From Coprothermobacteraceae bacterium (GTDB lineage: Bacteria; Coprothermobacterota; Coprothermobacteria; Coprothermobacterales; Coprothermobacteraceae): DNA of 64,000 nucleotides. A model generated the notes under the pieces. That model saw nothing but the letters and a program-made list of their open reading frames with translations. It was not told the origin of the DNA and ran no database searches. Location of the stretch: the NCBI GenBank assembly GCA_013178255.1, contig JABLWY010000002.1, forward strand, positions 142,323 through 206,322. The letters are read 5' to 3'. Shown piece after piece: positions 60,831 through 64,000 of this stretch (the stretch's first letter is position 1; every line of letters begins with the position of its first letter). The position numbers and the translations under genes were made by a program.

Positions 60831-60841
60831 GGAGGTATGCC

Positions 60842-61261
60842 GTGGAGCGCTTGGTCAGGTTTGGAGTTTCGGTGGAAGAGGAGTTAGTACGAGAGTTTGA
60901 CGAAATGATCAAGTCCAAAGGCTACAGTAGCAGGTCAGAAGCTATCAGGGACTTGATGAGGGAGTACTTGGTGGAGAACCGTTGGGAAACAGGCGGCGAC
61001 CACCTCATGTTAGGCTCGCTCACCCTTCTATATGACCACGAGTCGCACGACATTACTGACAAGCTTACCCATCTGCAGCACCAATACCAAGATGTGGTCA
61101 TAGCTGCCACCCACGTGCACGTGGACGAGCACAATTGCTTAGAGGTGGTCCTGCTTAGAGGCACTGCCGATAGGGTACGCCAAGTAGCTGACCGATTGAG
61201 CTCGCTTAACAGCGTCAAACTCGCCAAACTCAACGTGGCCAGTGTAGGCGGCGGAGTTTAG
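60842..61261 (+). CDS. nikR: Nickel-responsive regulator NikR
   Basis: A 139-residue ribbon-helix-helix repressor. The N-terminal RHH domain (MERLVRFGVSVEEELVREF, GYSSRSEAIRDLMRE) is followed by an ACT-like nickel-binding domain with the His-His-Cys block THVHVDEHNCLEVVLLRG and the further histidine in YDHESHDITDKL. GTG 60842 with GGAGGT at ideal spacing is preferred to an in-frame start at 60794 that lies upstream of the -10. First gene of a nickel uptake operon, controlled by its own operator. Confidence 0.95.
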   Translation: MERLVRFGVSVEEELVREFDEMIKSKGYSSRSEAIRDLMREYLVENRWETGGDHLMLGSLTLLYDHESHDITDKLTHLQHQYQDVVIAATHVHVDEHNCLEVVLLRGTADRVRQVADRLSSLNSVKLAKLNVASVGGGV

Positions 61262-61274
61262 GAGGTGTTGTCTA

Positions 61275-61940
61275 GTGCACATACCTGAAGGTTACATCAG
61301 CCCCCAAACCTGTGCGGTGATGTGGGCGGGCATGGTTCCTTTTTGGGTCAAGGCGTACAACCAAGTCAAAAAACACGTAGGCCCCAAACAGGTGGCCAAT
61401 GTGGCGTTGGGCTCCGCTTTTTCTTTCATGCTCATGATGCTCAATGTGCCCGTGCTGTACGGGACTACGGCTCACGCTGTGGGCGCTGCGCTGGTAGCCA
61501 TTCTTTTGGGCCCTTGGGCTGCGGTCTTGAGCGTCAGCATAGCCCTCTTGGTACAGGCCCTGATGTTCGGTGACGGCGGCGTCCTTGCTTTTGGCGCTAA
61601 CGCCTTCGCTATAGCTTTGGTAGCCCCTTGGGTGGGTTACTTCATTTACAGGCTGCTGTCCCGTTCTGTGGGCAGGCTTTGGGCTTCCATGATAGGAGCC
61701 TACTTCAGCATCAATGCAGCTGCCTTGGTGGTGGCAGTGCTTTTGGGCATACAGCCTCTACTTTTCAAGGACGCAGCCGGTTTACCAGCCTACTTCCCGT
61801 TCAGTCTCGCTGAGGCTGTGCCTGCCATGATGGTCATACACATCACCTTGGCTGGTTTTGTGGAGGCACTCTTCACAGGGCTCGTGCTGTGGATTCTCCA
61901 AAAATGGGGCCAGTGGAGCGGGCAGCAGGAGGTTGCTTGA
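61275..61940 (+). CDS. cbiM: ECF nickel/cobalt transporter substrate-binding subunit CbiM/NikM
   Basis: A 221-residue membrane protein with seven helices. The N-terminus after Met removal is HIPEGYISPQ, the MHIPxG motif whose first residues and His bind the metal. The later TTAHAVGAALVAILLGP and MFGDGGVLAFGANAF blocks match CbiM. NikR control and the partner gene that follows point to nickel rather than cobalt. GTG start with GGAGG 9 bases upstream. Confidence 0.93.
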   Translation: MHIPEGYISPQTCAVMWAGMVPFWVKAYNQVKKHVGPKQVANVALGSAFSFMLMMLNVPVLYGTTAHAVGAALVAILLGPWAAVLSVSIALLVQALMFGDGGVLAFGANAFAIALVAPWVGYFIYRLLSRSVGRLWASMIGAYFSINAAALVVAVLLGIQPLLFKDAAGLPAYFPFSLAEAVPAMMVIHITLAGFVEALFTGLVLWILQKWGQWSGQQEVA

Positions 61941-61942
61941 CC

Positions 61943-62266
61943 ATGAGACGTGTGATGTGGATACTGCTACTCGTGCTTATAGTGTTGTCGCCTTTAGGCC
62001 TCTTGGCGGAGGGTGAGGCTTGGGGCGAATGGGCTTTAGAGGAAATAGGGAAAATGACGGGTTTTGTGCCCAGCGGTGCCCAAAGGTTTGCTGAATGGTT
62101 CCACGCTCTTCTGCCTGACTACACGTTCCCCGCTCTCGGCGATAGTTTTTGGGCACAGGCGGTGGGCTACATCTTGTCGGCCGTAATAGGCGTAGGTGCC
62201 ATATTCCTGATCACATTCCTGTTGCTGAGGGGCGACCGTGGAAAAGTACTTAGAAAAGACCATTAG
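61943..62266 (+). CDS. Small ECF nickel transporter component (PDGLE-type, NikN-like)
   Basis: A 107-residue membrane protein with an N-terminal helix (VMWILLLVLIVLSPLGLLA), an extracellular part (GEAWGEWALEEIGKMTGFVPSG; LLPDYTFPA) and a C-terminal helix. This is the pattern of PDGLE-domain proteins which accompany CbiM/NikM as the small auxiliary component. The PDGLE block itself reads SPLGLLAEG here. ATG 61943 follows cbiM by 2 bases; it overlaps the next gene. Confidence 0.85.
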   Translation: MRRVMWILLLVLIVLSPLGLLAEGEAWGEWALEEIGKMTGFVPSGAQRFAEWFHALLPDYTFPALGDSFWAQAVGYILSAVIGVGAIFLITFLLLRGDRGKVLRKDH

Positions 62267-62921
62267 GGCTCTCCAATCTGTCATAGAGGCCCTTTTGCAC
62301 GCTGCTGAATCACCCCAAAGCCGGCTTGCTCGCAAGCCTGCCCTTGTCATTTTGGTTTGGCTTGTGGTGCTCGTCGTGGCTAATATCAGCAGTGATTGGC
62401 GTGTTTTCATCAGCCTCTTCGTTCTTGCCTCATTGGTGGGACTTCTTCTCAAACTACGCGTAGGGCGGCTGCTTGTAGCATCGCTTACCGCCACTCTGTG
62501 GTTTGGCGGAACGGTAGGGCTTCTGTATCTAGTTTTTGGCTCCGCCGCCCTCAGTTTCGCGCAAAGGCTGCAGGGGGCACTTTTGTTGCCCCTGCGTACC
62601 CTCTTCAGCGTCCTGCTCACCCTCATGTTGGTACAGCTGCTCGGTTGGAGTGGGTTTACCCGTGGCCTGCGTTCTTTGGGTATCCCCGCTCTTTTAACCT
62701 TGACCGTGGATATGGCTGTACGCTACATACACCTGCTCAGCGAAAACGCCTTGAACATGATGCTGTCGCGCAAGAGCAGGGTGTTCTGCGTTGATCCACC
62801 CCATTCGAGGCAGTTTGTGGGCGCCTCAGCAGCATTCTTGTGGCTCAAGTCCTATGATATGAGCGAGCAGGTGTACCAAGCCATGGCCGCCCGCGGGTTC
62901 GACATAGAAGGCGGGGCATAG
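62238..62921 (+). CDS. cbiQ: ECF transporter transmembrane subunit CbiQ/EcfT
   Basis: A 227-residue scaffold subunit with five or six helices. Coupling-helix motifs to the ATPase are MLSRKSR and the C-terminal MAARGFDIEG (the conserved AxARG-type motif). It links CbiM to the ATPase. GTG start overlaps the previous gene by 29 bases. Some genomes have fusions here; in this case all parts are separate. Confidence 0.9.
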   Translation: MEKYLEKTIRALQSVIEALLHAAESPQSRLARKPALVILVWLVVLVVANISSDWRVFISLFVLASLVGLLLKLRVGRLLVASLTATLWFGGTVGLLYLVFGSAALSFAQRLQGALLLPLRTLFSVLLTLMLVQLLGWSGFTRGLRSLGIPALLTLTVDMAVRYIHLLSENALNMMLSRKSRVFCVDPPHSRQFVGASAAFLWLKSYDMSEQVYQAMAARGFDIEGGA

Positions 62922-63658
62922 TGTTCGTGGATCCTGTATTCCGCCTCCACGCATTGGGCTATCACTACCCTGACGGCACCCCAGCCCTGCAGGGCATTAC
63001 GTGGCAGGTCAGCAGGGGAGAGTCTTGGGCCGTGTTGGGCACCAACGGCTCTGGTAAATCTACGTTGCTGAAAATCCTTGACGCCCTCTTCCTACCTACG
63101 GAGGGCACCCTCGAAATCTTCGGCATTCCGCTCGATGAAAACACCATCAAAACCAAGGGTTTGGAACTGCACAGGCGCATAGGTCTGTTGTTCCAAGACC
63201 CCGACGTGCAACTCTTCTCGCCCACCATATTTGATGACGTTGCCTTTGGCCTGCGTCAGCTCAAGGAGCCCGCGCCTCAGGTGACAGCCAAGGTCAATGC
63301 CATTCTCACCGAGTTCCGCATTGATGACGTTTCAGAGAAGATGCCTTTTAGGATAAGCGGTGGACAAAAGAAGAAGGCAGCCTTAGCGTCGGTGCTTGTC
63401 TTGGAGCCTGAGGTCTTGCTCCTCGACGAGCCTACCAACGACCTTGACCCCCGCACCAAACGTTGGCTCATTGCCAAACTCACCGAGTTCAGAGAACGCG
63501 GCGGCACCTTGGTGGTAGCAAGCCACGAAGTAGATGTGGTATTCCGCCTATGCGAGAAGGCGTTGGTGCTCAGCGAGGACCACCACGTACTTTTCCAAGG
63601 CGACACCTCGTATTTGCAGGCTCATCCCGAACTGCTCGAGCAAGCAAATTTGTTATAG
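62921..63658 (+). CDS. cbiO: ECF nickel/cobalt transporter ATPase CbiO
   Basis: A 245-residue ABC ATPase. Walker A GTNGSGKSTLLK, Q-loop LLFQDPDVQLF, signature ISGGQKKKAALA, Walker B VLLLDEPTNDLD and H-loop VASHEVDV are intact. The DPDVQLF stretch is typical of energy-coupling-factor ATPases. GTG start overlaps cbiQ by one base. A CTGCCTT-N12-AAGGCAG hairpin (63674-63699) lies 16 bases after the stop without a U-tract. Confidence 0.94.
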   Translation: MFVDPVFRLHALGYHYPDGTPALQGITWQVSRGESWAVLGTNGSGKSTLLKILDALFLPTEGTLEIFGIPLDENTIKTKGLELHRRIGLLFQDPDVQLFSPTIFDDVAFGLRQLKEPAPQVTAKVNAILTEFRIDDVSEKMPFRISGGQKKKAALASVLVLEPEVLLLDEPTNDLDPRTKRWLIAKLTEFRERGGTLVVASHEVDVVFRLCEKALVLSEDHHVLFQGDTSYLQAHPELLEQANLL

Positions 63659-63712
63659 CGTTCCAGTGTGAAACTGCCTTCTAACGCTGGCTAAGGCAGG
63701 CTTCGTTCAGTT

Positions 63713-63758
63713 CTGCATATGCAGGCCCTTGACAAACCGCTCTGTGTTGTCTTATACT
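63713..63758 (+). promoter_or_regulatory. rRNA operon promoter with upstream 12-base palindrome
   Basis: TTGACA (63729-63734) and TATACT (63753-63758) are 18 bases apart. Four bases before the -35 ends a perfect palindrome, CTGCATATGCAG (63713-63724). This is not the A/T-rich UP element typical of rRNA promoters and may bind a regulator. Confidence 0.7.
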
Positions 63759-63765
63759 ATCCTTT

Positions 63766-63924
63766 GCCTGCCCAAACGGGCACGGTGGGGCACCCCTAGG
63801 AAGGGTGCAGAAGCAGGCCGAAAGGTAAAAACTGGGGATAGAGATAGGAACTAGCGGTCGGATTCAAGAAGTAAGTGAATCACGAGTAGGGGTTAAACCT
63901 GAACATAGTTACCTAGAGATAGGT
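63766..63924 (+). other. 16S rRNA leader with a series of hairpins
   Basis: The transcribed leader of about 160 bases holds TGCCC-AAAC-GGGCA (63767-63780), GCACCC-N7-GGGTGC (63790-63808), GATTCA-N9-TGAATC near 63862, and TACCTA-GAGA-TAGGTA (63910-63925) directly before the mature 5' end. They may serve antitermination or RNase processing; I do not see a standard boxA. Confidence 0.5.
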
Positions 63925-64000
63925 ATCACGGAGGGTTTGATCCCGGCTCAGGACGAACGCTGGCGGCGTGCCTAATGCATGCAAGTCGAGCGGGCCATTC
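63925..64000 (+). rRNA. rrs: 16S ribosomal RNA, 5' end (partial)
   Basis: The last 76 bases match the start of bacterial 16S: GGGTTTGATCCCGGCTCAGG, then GACGAACGCTGGCGGCGTGC and CTAATGCATGCAAGTCGAGC. The mature start is placed near 63925 by counting back from the universal position 8. The strand is plus and the gene continues beyond the window. Confidence 0.97.

Noticed and set aside
60794..60841. Upstream extension of NikR
   Set aside because: It covers the promoter and operator; the RHH domain begins at GTG 60842.
63674..63699. Terminator after cbiO
   Set aside because: CTGCCTT-N12-AAGGCAG is a good stem but has a 12-base loop and no U-tract; noted only as a hairpin.
1..64000. Insertion sequences, phage genes, integrases, CRISPR arrays or defence islands
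   Set aside because: No transposase, integrase, phage, Cas, restriction or toxin-antitoxin gene was recognised and no regularly spaced direct repeats were seen.

Overview
The window reads as ordinary, densely packed bacterial chromosome from an anaerobic, probably thermophilic, amino-acid-fermenting organism. The evidence is a trimeric bifurcating-type [FeFe]-hydrogenase (HydABC), a four-subunit 2-oxoacid:ferredoxin oxidoreductase, a glycine cleavage operon, catabolic-type ornithine carbamoyltransferase plus carbamate kinase, an iron alcohol dehydrogenase and a SCIFF-type RiPP maturase. The 76 bases of 16S rRNA at the right end are too short for a placement. A deep-branching Clostridia-like or Coprothermobacter-like lineage would fit, but that is inference. 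I see no phage, insertion sequence, CRISPR array or other accessory island.

Layout. 1-3653 (minus): amidohydrolase, DUF1461 membrane protein, a membrane sensor with no output domain, and the start of a periplasmic binding protein. 3737-8654 (plus): a tandem pair of 'quinate 5-dehydrogenase'-type proteins, a COG5322 dehydrogenase, greA, lysS and tRNA-Arg. An HD-GYP gene runs back into that tRNA. 10433-17789: threonylcarbamoyl-AMP synthase, queT, mtnA, grpE, a heterodimeric ABC exporter, an M50 protease and tRNA-Asn. 17812-26431: peroxiredoxin facing a ferritin-VIT1 fusion, then the hydrogenase operon, an amidase lipoprotein and an alcohol dehydrogenase. 26492-31457: mutS-mutL-hflX. 31454-34672: a RiPP locus (39-residue precursor plus radical SAM/SPASM maturase) facing an ABC-2 transporter. 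34685-36426: two cell-surface polymer genes on minus. 36478-47328: one long run, cyclic-2,3-DPG-synthase-like protein, OTC, carbamate kinase, cdaA, cdaR, glmM, glmS, metG, tatD. 47443-52624: korDABC, enolase, pncB. 52629-54652 (minus): ktrB-ktrA. 54735-60751: aminotransferase, gcvT, gcvPA, gcvPB, folD. 60842-63658: nikR with an ECF nickel transporter. 63725-64000: promoter and leader of an rRNA operon and the first bases of 16S.

How it works together. Amino acid breakdown (Gcv, aminotransferase, Kor, OTC/carbamate kinase) supplies ATP, reduced ferredoxin and NADH. HydABC disposes of the electrons as H2. The nickel uptake locus serves some nickel enzyme outside the window. The cdaA-cdaR-glmM-glmS block is the conserved c-di-AMP and amino-sugar module, and the KtrAB potassium channel nearby belongs to a class often controlled by c-di-AMP.

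Gene-expression style. Internal operon genes have a strong GGAGG about 8 bases before the start, and about a third of the starts are TTG or GTG. Several first-in-transcript genes instead lack a Shine-Dalgarno and have a -10 box 6-9 bases before the start codon, which suggests leaderless mRNAs. I found almost no classical hairpin-plus-U-tract terminators. No stretch without a gene exceeds 300 bases; the longest is the 266-base rRNA promoter and leader region.

Most worth following up: the two-cysteine SCIFF-like precursor, a FolD lacking the usual catalytic Tyr and Lys, a NikR operator lying on its own promoter, a possible CTG start behind alternative hairpins at korD, and the HD-GYP/tRNA antisense overlap.
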